This document shows positions 1-12,400 of a stretch of 64,000 nucleotides of DNA, piece after piece. Below the pieces are notes generated by a model that searched no databases, had not been told where the DNA came from, and worked only from the letters and a program-made list of their open reading frames with translations. Source of the stretch: Heliopora coerulea (Eukaryota > Cnidaria > Anthozoa > Scleralcyonacea > Helioporidae). Both the position numbers and the translations under genes were made by a program. The stretch lies in NCBI GenBank assembly GCA_030142905.1, contig JASJOG010000077.1, positions 985,001-1,049,000 on the forward strand, given 5' to 3'. Numbering within the stretch: position 1 is the stretch's first letter; each line of letters begins with the position of its first letter.

Positions 1-365
1 TAAAAAATATATATGTGAAAACATTTATGCAAGGCATGTGCTAAAACAATTATTTACCTCACTGTCTGTGAATATATCTCACAGTGAATTTACCTCACTG
101 TCTGTGAAGACATTTACCAAGCCACTTCGCAGCTCGGTAAATATCCACCATTATTCACCTCCACTTCAGGGAATAATTGTTCAATGGTATACATCATTCA
201 TGTAAAGACTGGTTTACCGGTTAATAACTCAGCAATAGGTTAATTCAGTTTTGGTTGCCTTTAAAATTCATATTCTCCATTCTTTTTAGCTCATTTTCGG
301 TACCTCGTACATTAAATCATTTTGCCTTCCATATGTTGTGTCACACTCTACTTTTTTATTTTCAG

Positions 366-437
366 ACATCTGGGTCACAATAAGATCTCAGAAATTGCAG
401 ATGGCGCTTTCAGTGAACTGAAGCAGCTCACAACTCT
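366..437 (+). CDS. LRR exon 1 of array
   Basis: 72-bp exon after ttttcag and before gtaagt, phase 2 at both ends. It encodes one 24-residue LRR beginning HLGHNKIS and ending with Leu split over the junction. Same exon peptide as the copy at 1877-1948. Confidence 0.85.
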
Positions 438-3400
438 GTAAGTGGACCGTAAATATTTTGCAATTGTTTCATTTAGCACTTTAGTATTAAAGTCTTTTAG
501 TCCTGCACTATTTATCAACAAGCAAAACAAGATGGTGTCCAGTTTTGATTTACGGTAGAACTTTGTTTTTAATAAACGAAGTTGTCGAACCAGACAAAAC
601 CTAAAAAGCAACCAAATTTGGTAATTAAGTATCCAAAGATATGTATTTCTCTTACATTTTAACCATAAATGCAGTGAGAATGCTTTGCCAAATGTTTTGT
701 TTGCAAATAATGAGTTGACGACAAGCCGACGTTCCGTAAAATTGTTTTAAAAATTTAAAAGTTATATATGTGAAAGCAATTATGCGAGGCATATGCTAAA
801 ACATTTATTTACCTCGCTGTCTGTGAATATACCTCACAGTGAATTTACCTCACTGTCTGTGAAGACATTTACCAAGCCACTTCGCAGCTCGGTAAATATC
901 CACCATTATTCACCTCCACTTCAGGGAATAATTGTTTAATGGTATACATCATTCATGTGAAGACTGGTTTACCGGTTAATAACTCACCAATAGGTTAACT
1001 CAGTTTTGGTTACCTTTAAAATTCATATTTTCCATTCTGTTTTTGCTCATTTTCGGTGCCTCGCACATTAAATCATTTTGCCTTCCATATGTTGTGTCAC
1101 GCTCTACTTTTTTATTTTCAGACATCTGGATTACAATAGGATCTCAGAAATTGCAGATGGCGCTTTCAGTGAACTGAAGCAGCTCACAACTCTGTAAGTG
1201 GACCGTAAATATTTTGCAATTGTTTCATTTAGCACTTTAGTCTTAAAGTCTTTTAGTCCTGCACTATTTATCAACAAGCAAAACGAGATGGTGTCCAGTT
1301 TTGATTTACGGTAGAACTTTGTTTTTAATAAACGAAGTTGCCGTACCAGACAAAACCTAAAAAGCAACCAAATTTGGTAATTAAGTATCCAAAGATATGT
1401 ATTTCTCTTACATTTTAACCATAAATGCAGTGAGAATGCTTTGCCAAATGTTTTGTTTGCAAATAATGAGTTGGCGACAAGCCGACGTTCCGTAAAATTG
1501 TTTTAAAAATTTAAAAAATATATATGTGAAAACATTTATGCAAGGCATGTGCTAAAACAATTATTTACCTCACTGTCTGTGAATATATCTCACAGTGAAT
1601 TTACCTCACTGTCTGTGAAGACATTTACCAAGCCACTTCGCAGCTCGGTAAATATCCACCATTATTCACCTCCACTTCAGGGAATAATTGTTCAATGGTA
1701 TACATCATTCATGTAAAGACTGGTTTACCGGTTAATAACTCAGCAATAGGTTAATTCAGTTTTGGTTGCCTTTAAAATTCATATTCTCCATTCTTTTTAG
1801 CTCATTTTCGGTGCCTCGTACATTAAATCATTTTGCCTTCCATAGGTTGTGTCACACTCTACTTTTTTATTTTCAGACATCTGGGTCACAATAAGATCTC
1901 AGAAATTGCAGATGGCGCTTTCAGTGAACTGAAGCAGCTCACAACTCTGTAAGTGGACCGTAAATATTTTGCAATTGTTTCATTTAGCACTTTAGTATTA
2001 AAGTCTTTTAGTCCTGCACTATTTATCAACAAGCAAAACGAGATGGTGTCCAGTTTTGATTTACGGTAGAACTTTGTTTTTAATAAACGAAGTTGTCGAA
2101 CCAGACAAAACCTAAAAAGCAACCAAATTTGGTAATTAAGTATCCAAAGATATGTATTTCTCTTACATTTTAACCATAAATGCAGTGAGAATGCTTTGCC
2201 AAATGTTTTGTTTGCAAATAATGAGTTGGCGACAAGCCGACGTTCCGTAAAATTGTTTTAAAAATTTAAAAAATATATATGTGAAAACATTTATGCAAGG
2301 CATGTGCTAAAACAATTATTTACCTCACTGTCTGTGAATATACCTCTCTGTGTATTTACCTCACTGTCTGTGAAGACATTTACCAAGCCACTTCGCAGCT
2401 CGGTAAATATCCACCATTATTCACCTCCACTTCAGGGAATAATTGCTCAATGGTATACATCATTCATGTAAAGACTGGTTTACCGGTTAATAACTCACCA
2501 ATAGGTTAACTCAGTTTTGGTTACCTTTAAAATTCATATTTTCCATTCTGTTTTTGCTCATTTTCGGTGCCTCGTATGTAAGATAAGTAAATTACATGAA
2601 GTATGAGCAACACGGCTAGTAGGACCGTGGGCGCGCAGGAAAGCATGGCATGAAAGGCGTTTGAAAAAAAACAGTTTACGAGGTTAGTGTCACTCGAGAG
2701 AAATAGTGAATAAAGATATCTAAGACCAACGTTTGCCATTTTATTGTGGATTTTAATGTAAAGAAGGATCCGTGTAACATTTTGGGGGCTCAGGCTGGAA
2801 ATTTTCACACTGAAACACTGGCAAACAACGAGTGCAGAAGTAGAGTGCGAATGGCAGACATGGCATAATTTTACGGAAACATTGTGAGGTGAACACTGAT
2901 GTATTATTGACGAAGTACTAGTATTTCCGTCAAGGATTGCGTACAACTGATGCTGCCCACTGAGAGTGGATTGATATTAGCGACAGATTCTGTGATACAA
3001 GGTACATTACGTTTATATTTGATGGTATGACATTTGGATACAACTGTCAATAGGTAAATACATCTACAAGTCAAGATGTCCGACTCTGAGATCGAGAAAA
3101 ACTTAATGGAGCTAGAGTCGGAGATATTCACGCTAAACCTCGAGGAAGCTTTAGAGTTGGCCAATAAAATGAAGCTGAATGAGTCGAGTATCAAGGATAA
3201 AAGTAGATTTATGGTTTTAAAGTTTATTCGAGATGCTGTGGAAGAACGAGTGAGCAATATACCTGAGAAAGCAGAGAGCATGGAGTACCTGGAAAATATT
3301 AAGGCCTTCTTAGGCCCACCTCCCCTTGAAGTTAATAGTGAAGAACTAGAAAGTAATGAGGAGGAATCCCAGAAAAAAAAAAAGGAAGTGTTGGCATTGC

Positions 3401-6400
3401 AAGAAGAGATCAACAAGTTGGTGAGTAAACAGAAAGAAGTTGAGTCAGAACTGGTTAGTGTTCAGAAGAAGGGTAAAGGGACTTATGTTAGTGACAAAAA
3501 TGGGGCTCAACCACAGGATGTCCTAAAAGTGCCATTGGTTAGTCTTGAGAAGAGTGTTCTACACAGAGATTTCAAGATACAGGGGGTAGTAGGAGAGCCT
3601 GGGCAAAAGGACAATTTGGGGTATCAGTCATTAATCTCTCAAATAGAAGCTGGTTTAAGAAAGGAATACACTGAACTAGAAGTTGTTAATGCAGTAATCA
3701 GAGCTGTACAGCCTGGTCTTCAATTAAGAAGCTACCTGGAAAGTGTTCCTGACCTAAGCTTGCCTAAATTAAGGAAAATTCTATGCTTTCACTTCCATGA
3801 AAAGAGTGCTACTGATCTCTATCAAGCTCTTGCCAACATCACTCAACAACCTAAGGAAGATCCACAGTCTTTCCTTATCAGAGTTCTCACCATTTGCCAA
3901 AAGATTATATTTGCTTCAAAGGAATCCTGAAAGAACATTATCAATGATGAGAGTTCAGTCCAAGGGCTATTTATTCATGCCCTGGAAACTGGACTGATTG
4001 ATGAGACCATTCAGGCAAAGATGAGACCTACCCTCAAGAACCCCAGGGTTGCAGATGAAGACCTAATTGAAGCCATGAACATGGCCATGTCTGCAGAGAC
4101 AGAAAGAATTAATAAATTCAGTTTCTCTGGAAGGACAAAACCAGCAAGTGTATCAGCCTTGGAGATGGTCAACAAAAAAACTAAGGAAAAGAGAGAGGAA
4201 GGACAAATATTGGCTGCTTTAAAAACAGTGCAATCTGATTTGACTACAATGAAGACCGAGATGACTACACTTTGTGATTCAGTCACCAAAGTGCAGGAAC
4301 CAGCTCATATCAAGCAAGACGGCAAACCTGCTGGTCAACCAAAGTGTGGGTGTAAGGGATGTCAAGAGAAAGGTGTTTCTGACACATGTGCTCATTGTTT
4401 CCTCTGTGGTGGTTCCAACCATATTGCCTGCCATTGCCAGCTTAAATACAAGAATCAGGGAAACCGCAAAGGGCTGCCCCCAAGGGACAGGAAGTAGCCC
4501 AACCAAAGACAGAAGTGAAGTCCCACCATTGTAACAATTGCTCAAAGAAAGAAATGATGACAAGTGGATTCAAGATATGCTCAGGATGTAAGATGGTGCG
4601 TTACTGTTTACAGCATTGCCAGAAGAAACATTGGAGTGAACACAAAACCCTCTGTGGGGCTATCAAAAACCTTTCAACGCCTAAAGAACCTGGTTTGGGA
4701 GACTCAGCTGATACAAGCGTTTTTGTTAGTCACCTTACTCCAAAACAGAGGATTATAATTGCCAAGTTGGTTGGGGAAAAGTGTCAAGTGAGATGTCAAC
4801 TAAATGGTAAGGAAATTGAAGTACTTTGGGACACAGGCGCCCAGGTTTCCATACTACCAGAGAAACTTTTGCAAGGCACGTTCCCTGATCTCCCGGTTAA
4901 GGACATCCATGAACTTTTGGAAGTTGGATCAGACCTAAAGTTAGAAGCAGCCAATGGGACTCAGATTCCCTACAGTGGATGGGTGGGAGTTAGCTTTAAA
5001 CTCCTGGACGAGACAGCAACAGAAATCACAATACCGTTCTTAGTTACAAGGGAACAACTTGATTGTCCTATCATTGGTTACAACGTAATTGAACTGTTCG
5101 TAAAGGACGATTGCCCGGAGCAGGTGTTGCCAGCGATAAAGAAGAGTTTTAGCCAGAACAACACTGATGCAAGTGCCTTGGTTAACTTCATTAACAGTAA
5201 TACCAGCGACAGTCTTTGCACAGTTAGAACATCCAAGAGGAAAGTTGTTATCCCAAAAGGTCAGTCAGTGAACATTTCATGTCGTGCTAATACTGGACCG
5301 ATACAACATAACAGCCCGGCACTGTTTGAACCTGATGAACAAGCCAGCTGGCCTTCAGGTCTAACAGTTCACGAAGCTTTGACTACAATAAAGCGAGGGA
5401 AATCAAGCATTATAGAGATCCCAGTGTTAAATATTACACAACATGACATTGTCTTACCTAGTCGACTGATTCTTGGTCACTTACATTTGGTTCGTTCTGT
5501 AACTCCACTGGAAGTCAAACTAAAGAATGAAGTTGATGGAGAAAGGATGGGTGCCTCTGAAATGAAACCAGAATCAGATGGACAGACCACGATGGAACCA
5601 TCACCCACAGGAAGTGGCGAATGTAAACCACTGGAAGTAAATCTGAGTGGCTTGACACCGGACCAACAACGGGAGGCATTCGAAATGTTATACAAGGAAG
5701 CAGATGCATTTGCTAAAGACGACGGCGACATCGGGTGAATTGAAGAACTCCAAATGGACATCCAGCTGACCGACAATCAACCAATACAGAAGAACTACCT
5801 TTCAATTCCTCGACCTTTATACCCAGAAGTGAAGTCTTACTTCGAGGACCTGCTGAACAGAAATTTTATTCGAAAGTCGAAGTCGTTGTTTTCCAGTAGT
5901 GTGGTGTGCGTACGAAAGAAAGACGGTGGAATGAGACTGTGTGTTGACTACAGGAGTTTGAACCAGAAAACTGTCCCTGACCGCCATCCAATACCACGTA
6001 TTCAGGAAACACTGGACAACTTAGGAGGAAACCACTGGTTTAGCGTACTCGACCAAGGCAAGGCGTACCACCAAGGATTTGTGGACAGACGCAGCCAGCC
6101 TCTCACAGCTTTCATAACCCCCTGGGGTTTATATGAATGGATAAGAATCCCGTTCGGACTAACTAACGCCCCGGCTAATTTTCAGAGGTTTATGGAGAAC
6201 TGTTTGGGGAACCTGAGGGATACCATCTGTACACCATATTTGGACGACGTCATCGTCTTCTCGAGGACGTTCACCGAACATGTGGAACATCTACAGCAAG
6301 TTTTCCAACGATTAAAAAGCCACGGTGTCAAACTCAAACCAAAGAAATGTAACTTGTTTAAGAATGAAGTGTCATTCCTAGGACGAATCATCTCGGCAAA

Positions 6401-9400
6401 CAGATACCGAATGGACCCCAAAGCGACTGAAGCCGTATCGAACCTGAGAGGAGTCAAGCCACAGACCGTAGGTGAAATACGCAAGGTTATGGGCCTTCTT
6501 GGCGTTTATCGGCGTTCAATCGAGAACTTCTCAAAAATCGCGAAGCCACTATATGACCTATTGAATGGGAACAACTCGCCAGGCAAGAATTTATCGTCGA
6601 AGAAAAGCAACCGTAGTAAGAAGTTTAACGGTCAACTGCCATCAAAATCAACCGTGCAATGGGCACAGAAACACTCAGACGCACTGGAGATCCTCATCGA
6701 ACGGATAACGTCCCCACCAATCCTCGCCTACCCGCAATACTGTGACCCCTTTATTGTTCACACCGACGCTTCACAAGAGGGACTTGGCGCCGTGCTGTAC
6801 CAAAAACAATCTGGGACACTGAGAGTTATCGCGTACGCATCGAGAACGTTGACCCCTGCGGAGAAGAACTATCACCTACACTCGGGGAAGCTCGAATTCC
6901 TCGCGCTGAAATGGGCTGTGACTGAGCAGTTCCGTGATTACCTGTATTACTCCCCGAGGTTCACAGTGTTTACTGATAACAATCCTCTCACCTATGCCCT
7001 TACAACAGCAAAGCTCAACGCTACGGGGCTGCGGTGGGTCGGGGAACTCTCGGACTTCAATTTCGACATCAAGTACCGACCTGGCCAAAGCAATACAGAT
7101 GCTGACAGTTTATCCAGATTGCCCGAATGCTTCGAAAAGTATATGGCATCGTGTACTCAAACGGTTTCGCAGGACGAACTTGACGCATCTATAACATCAA
7201 TTCGTGCTCTCAGTAATGGCGAAGCAATTTGGCCCACTTCCTTCACCACCAAGCAACACATGTTGGACGACGATGAAGCTTTCCTTCCTCCCAATCCCAT
7301 CTGTGGTCAAATCAAAGTGGTAGAAATAGCACAGGCACAGGATAGCGACCGGAACGTCAACCGTGTTAAAGAGATCATTCGGTCCCAGCAGATTCCGACG
7401 CCCCAAGAACGACAACGTGAAACACCAGAGGTCAAACGATTCCTGTTCGAACTGCCCAAACTGCGAATTGACCCCCAGACTGGCATCCTGTATCACCGAT
7501 CACAAGTGGTTCTTCCAGAGGAATTCCATCGACGGGTATTAAAAGAACTGCATGAAGACATGGGTCACCTTGGGTATGAGAGAGTCCTGGCCCTAGCGAG
7601 AGAACGTTTTTACTGGCCATACATAAGAAGGGACATCGAACATTTTGTCAACCACGTTTGCCGCTGCCTAAAGCATAAACGACCCACACTCCCAACTCGT
7701 GAACCACTCCAGCCCATCATCACAACTTCTCCTTTCCAGCTAATCGCCATCGACTACGTCCATCTCGAACGCAGTTCCGGAGGCTACGAATACATTTTGG
7801 TTGTTGTAGACCACTTTACGAGATACGCTCAAGCCTATCCCACCAAGAACAAAGCTGGTACTACGGCTGCCGACAAGATTTTTAATGACTTTATCCCTGG
7901 ATTTGGGTTTGCGGAGAAAATCCACCATGACATGGGTAAAGAATTTGAAAATAGTTTGTTTAGGAGGCTAGAGAAGTTGTCCGGAGTGAATCACTCACGC
8001 ACAACGCCCTACCACCCACAAGGAAACGGCAAAGTCGAGCGGATGAATAGAACACTCCTTGGGATGCTCCGAAGTCTGCCCGAAACCCACAAAACACATT
8101 GGAAAGACCACGTTTCCAAGCTTGTACACGCGTATAACTGCACCCGACATGAAGCCACTGGTTACTCTCCGTTCTTTCTCTTATTTAGCCGTTCCCCCCG
8201 ATTACCTATCGACCTCGCCTTTAACCTTACGAACAAAGAGGGCACTATCGGCTACTCACAATATGTGTCTAAATGGAAAACAGCAATGCAAGAAGGTTAT
8301 GCCAAAGCCTCGAACCTAGCAGGCAAGAATGCAATGCGTGGTAAAAAGCACTACGACAAGAAAGTCCGATCATCTGTCCTGAAACCTGGGGAGAGGGTTC
8401 TAGTTCGGAACCTGACCCCAAGAGGAGGCCCTGGAAAGTTGAGATCCTTTTGGGAGGATGAAGTGCACGTAGTGGTATCACGAAAAGGCCCAGACAGCCC
8501 GGTGTATGACGTCGCATCGGAATCTAAGAAAAAGAAACCATGTACATTATACCGCAACATGTTGCTCCCATGCGACTATCTATCCAGTGAATCAGCTCCG
8601 CCGTCTACTCGACAACGCCGAGTTCCGGACCGTCAGCCTGTCCGTGACACACTCAGTGGTAACAGTTCATCTGACGACAATGACGAATTTCCTTCCTTTT
8701 GTTATCGGCCACAAGAACAGTTGACTGAAGACGGGAGAAATCCGCCGAACACAGCACAGCCAGCTGAACAACAGCCAGATACTCCGGACGAAGCCGATCA
8801 ACTAGCTGCTGTAGACGACCCTATTGGAGAACGACGGGAACAAGCTGAAGAGCGAGAAGAAACCCAACTGAAGAAGTACCAGACGAACACCAAGCTGAAG
8901 AAACACGAGAAGAAGCGAATGAAGACATACCTGCACCTACAATGGCAGAAGAAACCATGGAACATAACCCCGGTGATCGTCCCCAAAGAAACAGACTAGC
9001 GCCACAACGTTTTACGAACTACGCACCTGGACACCCAACCTGTTACTATTGTGGAGCGACGATTACACAGTTCAAGCAACAGACACCTCAGTTCTTTTAC
9101 CATCAACCAGACCTACAATGCTACCCAATCCCGATACTCACCCAGCATCCATGGAATTACGACTATCCAATATTCCCGCCGCAGTGATAGGACGAGGACG
9201 CTTAGCTACAGATTTATCTATGTTGTTATTTGTTTACATAAAAGACAAAACCTTGGTTTTATGATACGTTAGTTTCACCTGAAGGAGTTGCATCATCCTA
9301 ACTTTCAACAGCAGTATTCTAAGATACTATTTTTTTTTAAAATCAGTTAGCATGTTAGACAGAAGATATGACAGCGGGAGGGCCTGATCAACCCAACCAT

Positions 9401-12400
9401 GGTTCTATAGTTGTAGAGCCAATGTCAGTAAAATTGTTAAAAATACATTAAGAACTGATTTAAACCCCTAAGATAATAGAAATGTCAAGGATACCATTTA
9501 TTTTAGGATGGGGAGAGTGTAAGATAAGTAAATTACATGAAGTATGAGCAACACGGCTAGTAGGACCGTGGGCGCGCAGAAAAGCATGGCATGAAAGGCG
9601 TTTGAAAAAAAACAGTTCACGAGGTTAGTGTCACTCGAGAGAAACAGTGAATAAAGATATCTAAGACCAACGTTTGCCATTGTATTGTGGATTTTAATGT
9701 AAAGAAGGATCCGTGTAACACGTACATTAAATCATTTTGCCTTCCATATGTTGTGTCACGCTCTACTTTTTTATTTTCAGACATCTGGGTTACAATATGA
9801 TCTCAGAAATTGCAGATGGCGCTTTCAGTGAACTGAAGCAGCTCACAACTCTGTAAGTGGACCGTAAATATTTTGCAATTGTTTCATTTAGCACTTTAGT
9901 ATTAAAGTCTTTTAGTCCTGCACTATTTATCAACAAGCAAAACAAGATGGTGTCCAGTTTTGATTTACGGTAGAACTTTGTTTTTAATAAACGAAGTTGC
10001 CGTACCAGACAAAACCTAAAAAGCAACGAAATTTGGTAATTAAGTATCCAAAGATATGTATTTCTCTTACATTTTAGCCATAAAAGCAGTGAGAATGCTT
10101 TGCCAAATGTTTTGTTTGCAAATAATGAGTTGGCGACAAGCCGACGTTCCGTAAAATTATTTTAAAAATTTAAAAATTATATATGTGAAAACAATTATGC
10201 GAGGCATATGCTAAAATAATTATTTGTCTCACTGTCTGTGAATATACCTCACAGTGAATTTACCTCACTGTCTATGAAGACATTTACCAAGCCACTTCGC
10301 AGCTCGGTAAATATCCACCACCGTCAGTAAATACGATACAGTTCTGTATCGTATTTACTGACGATGTTGCTAGCATCTGCAGTGAGTTTTTAACTGTAAA
10401 CATGGTTCGTTGTTACTTTCCGTGTTTTCGAAAGATGATTAATTAACACCTAGTTTACAAAATTCGTGTCAGTTCTTTATCGTAATATGAAAAGGAATCG
10501 GGGAAATCGTCCATACTTAAACATATCATTCCACGCATTTGGGAGTTTTATGATGAAAACTGTAGTTTTTGTTTTGTTCAACTGTAATGGGAACTTTCTC
10601 AACTTATTTTTTAAGCTTCAATTTAACGCTTATTCAGAGCTTTGCGTTTGTTTTACCATACCCCTGCGGTCTGCGTTTCGGTAAATTGGTATAACCTTGG
10701 TTACTTTAATTTTTCTCGTTTCGATCGTGAATTCCACACAGGCACTTACAAGCCAACCGGATAGTTCACATCAGTTCGAAAAGTTTTATGGATCTGGCGT
10801 CTTTACGAACTCTGTAAGTATAAAAAAGAAAAAGAAAATACGATCAATCGCTCTTTGAATCTCTGACGTTAACGACACTTCAGTCAATGAAGACACCTTG
10901 AATGTTCGCTTCACAGCATCACCAACCGGTTGATAATTTACGCACACTTGGTACTCTTCCTCCATTTGCCTTCACGCGTTTTCCATTTTAGCAATTATAA
11001 TTAGAATAATACATCGTTGCGTAATTTGCTTATTTGTCCGTGTAGTTAATTTTTGTCGACTGTGAGTTTTCAATTCCTTTTAGCAAAATAGCTGGTTTTG
11101 TTTATTAAACATGAGCTGACATCCTGTTAGTATTTGCTGTGATTAAGGATTGAGTTAGCAGATCGAAAGCTCAGCAAGAAATAACCGATGGTTTTTCCGC
11201 AAATCTCTACTTATTACTGGTGACGCCGTGACCAAAAATTTCACTTATTTAATTTTGCATTTAATTCATGACATATTTCTCCCGTGGAATAGGTTTTCGC
11301 GGGGGAATTTTAAGTTTCATATGAAAGAAACATATCCTATATATGTGTCGATTGAAGTTTTATAAGTCAAAAGTAGAACACCTAAAAGAATGCTCGCCGT
11401 CTATTTGGTGGAAGGAAGTCAAAAACCTTAGTGGTTTGGCGTCACAGGTCACCTATCGCGAAGATTCGATGTCTTTTTTGCAAAACCTAGAATGTAGGAC
11501 TGGCCAAACACCCGTCACTCCGTACCACCTTGCCAATCTAATAAATCAAACCTTCCTCGAGCCAATGAAAGTCTTCGACCCATTGCCATCTTGTTTTACC
11601 AATCGAAACACTATTGAGAATTCCCAACTAACTAACCAATCCTTTTGTACGTCCGAGTTCTCTGTCTTCAAACACCTGGTAAGCTTAAACCCAAACAAAG
11701 CTAGTGACCCAGACGGCATTCCAGCTTGGGTATTGAAGGAAAACGCTGATATCTTAGTATCACCTATCTCAGACATATTGAATCTATCCTATAAAGAAGC
11801 GCGTCTCCCTTCGATATGGAAACACGCGGATATCGTTCCAATTCCGAAACAAAAACCCGTTCGAGAGGTAAATAAACATCTAAGACCAATATCCTTAACA
11901 CCCATCATCTCCAAAATAGCAGAGGATTATGTAGTAGAAGAATACATTAAACCGACTGTACTCCAAAGAATTGACCCTAATCAATTTGGCACAATTCCAA
12001 AATCTAGCCTGACGTTTGCACTTTTAAGTATGTTACACTCTTGGAATGGTTCTACCGATGGAACTGGTGCTACGGTCAGAGCCATCTTATTTGACTTTAA
12101 AAAGGCTTTTGACCTGATAGATCATGGCTTCTTGGTTACCAAACTCCATACATATAATTTACCGCATTGGGTTGTCAACTGGTCTACAGATTTTCTCACA
12201 TGTAGAAAACAAAGGGTGAAGCTAAACCAATAGGATTACTCGGATTGGGCTGAAGTTCCCGCCGGAGTTCCACAGGGTACAAAATTAGGCCCATGGCTAT
12301 ATTTAATAATGATCGATAAACTAACAGTCTCTTGTGGTGACATGTGGAAGTTCGTAGATGACACAACTGTAGATGAATTAGTCAGCAAACGCAACGAAAG

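Larger units (their letters stand above)
1..2576 (+). repeat. Tandem array of ~755-bp units, each carrying one LRR exon
   Basis: Three complete units and the start of a fourth follow head to tail. The same landmark, atatatgtg, recurs at 9, 764 and 1520, and the exon starts (366, 1122, 1877) are 756 and 755 bp apart. Each unit holds intron sequence, a 72-bp exon and a donor site. Units are nearly identical by eye. The fourth unit is split at 2576/9721 by an LTR retrotransposon and resumes to about 10164. A fifth partial unit ends at 10320, and another copy lies at 14646-15375. This is a recent exon-plus-intron duplication. Confidence 0.9.
2577..9720 (+). mobile_element. Ty3/Gypsy-type LTR retrotransposon (7.1 kb)
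   Basis: Two 203-bp LTRs (2577-2779 and 9518-9720) begin TG and end CA and differ at four sites. They are flanked by a 4-bp target duplication, cgta, at 2573-2576 and 9721-9724. Internal order is gag, then MYND finger, protease, reverse transcriptase, RNase H and integrase, which is the Ty3/Gypsy order. A TGG-starting primer-binding site candidate follows the 5' LTR and a purine tract precedes the 3' LTR. The element sits in an intron of the LRR gene, on the same strand. Gag and pol each carry one in-frame TGA, and the 3' end of pol is frameshifted, so this copy appears defective though young. Confidence 0.95.

Noticed and set aside
1..2576. CRISPR-like repeat array
   Set aside because: The 755-bp period, exon content and eukaryotic splice sites exclude it.
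3928..5738. Selenocysteine or programmed stop readthrough at the two TGA codons of the LTR element
   Set aside because: No supporting structure was found and the 3' frameshift points to simple decay.
10466..10684. 72-codon + strand ORF in LRR intron
   Set aside because: No motif, lies between constitutive-looking exons, composition like surrounding intron.
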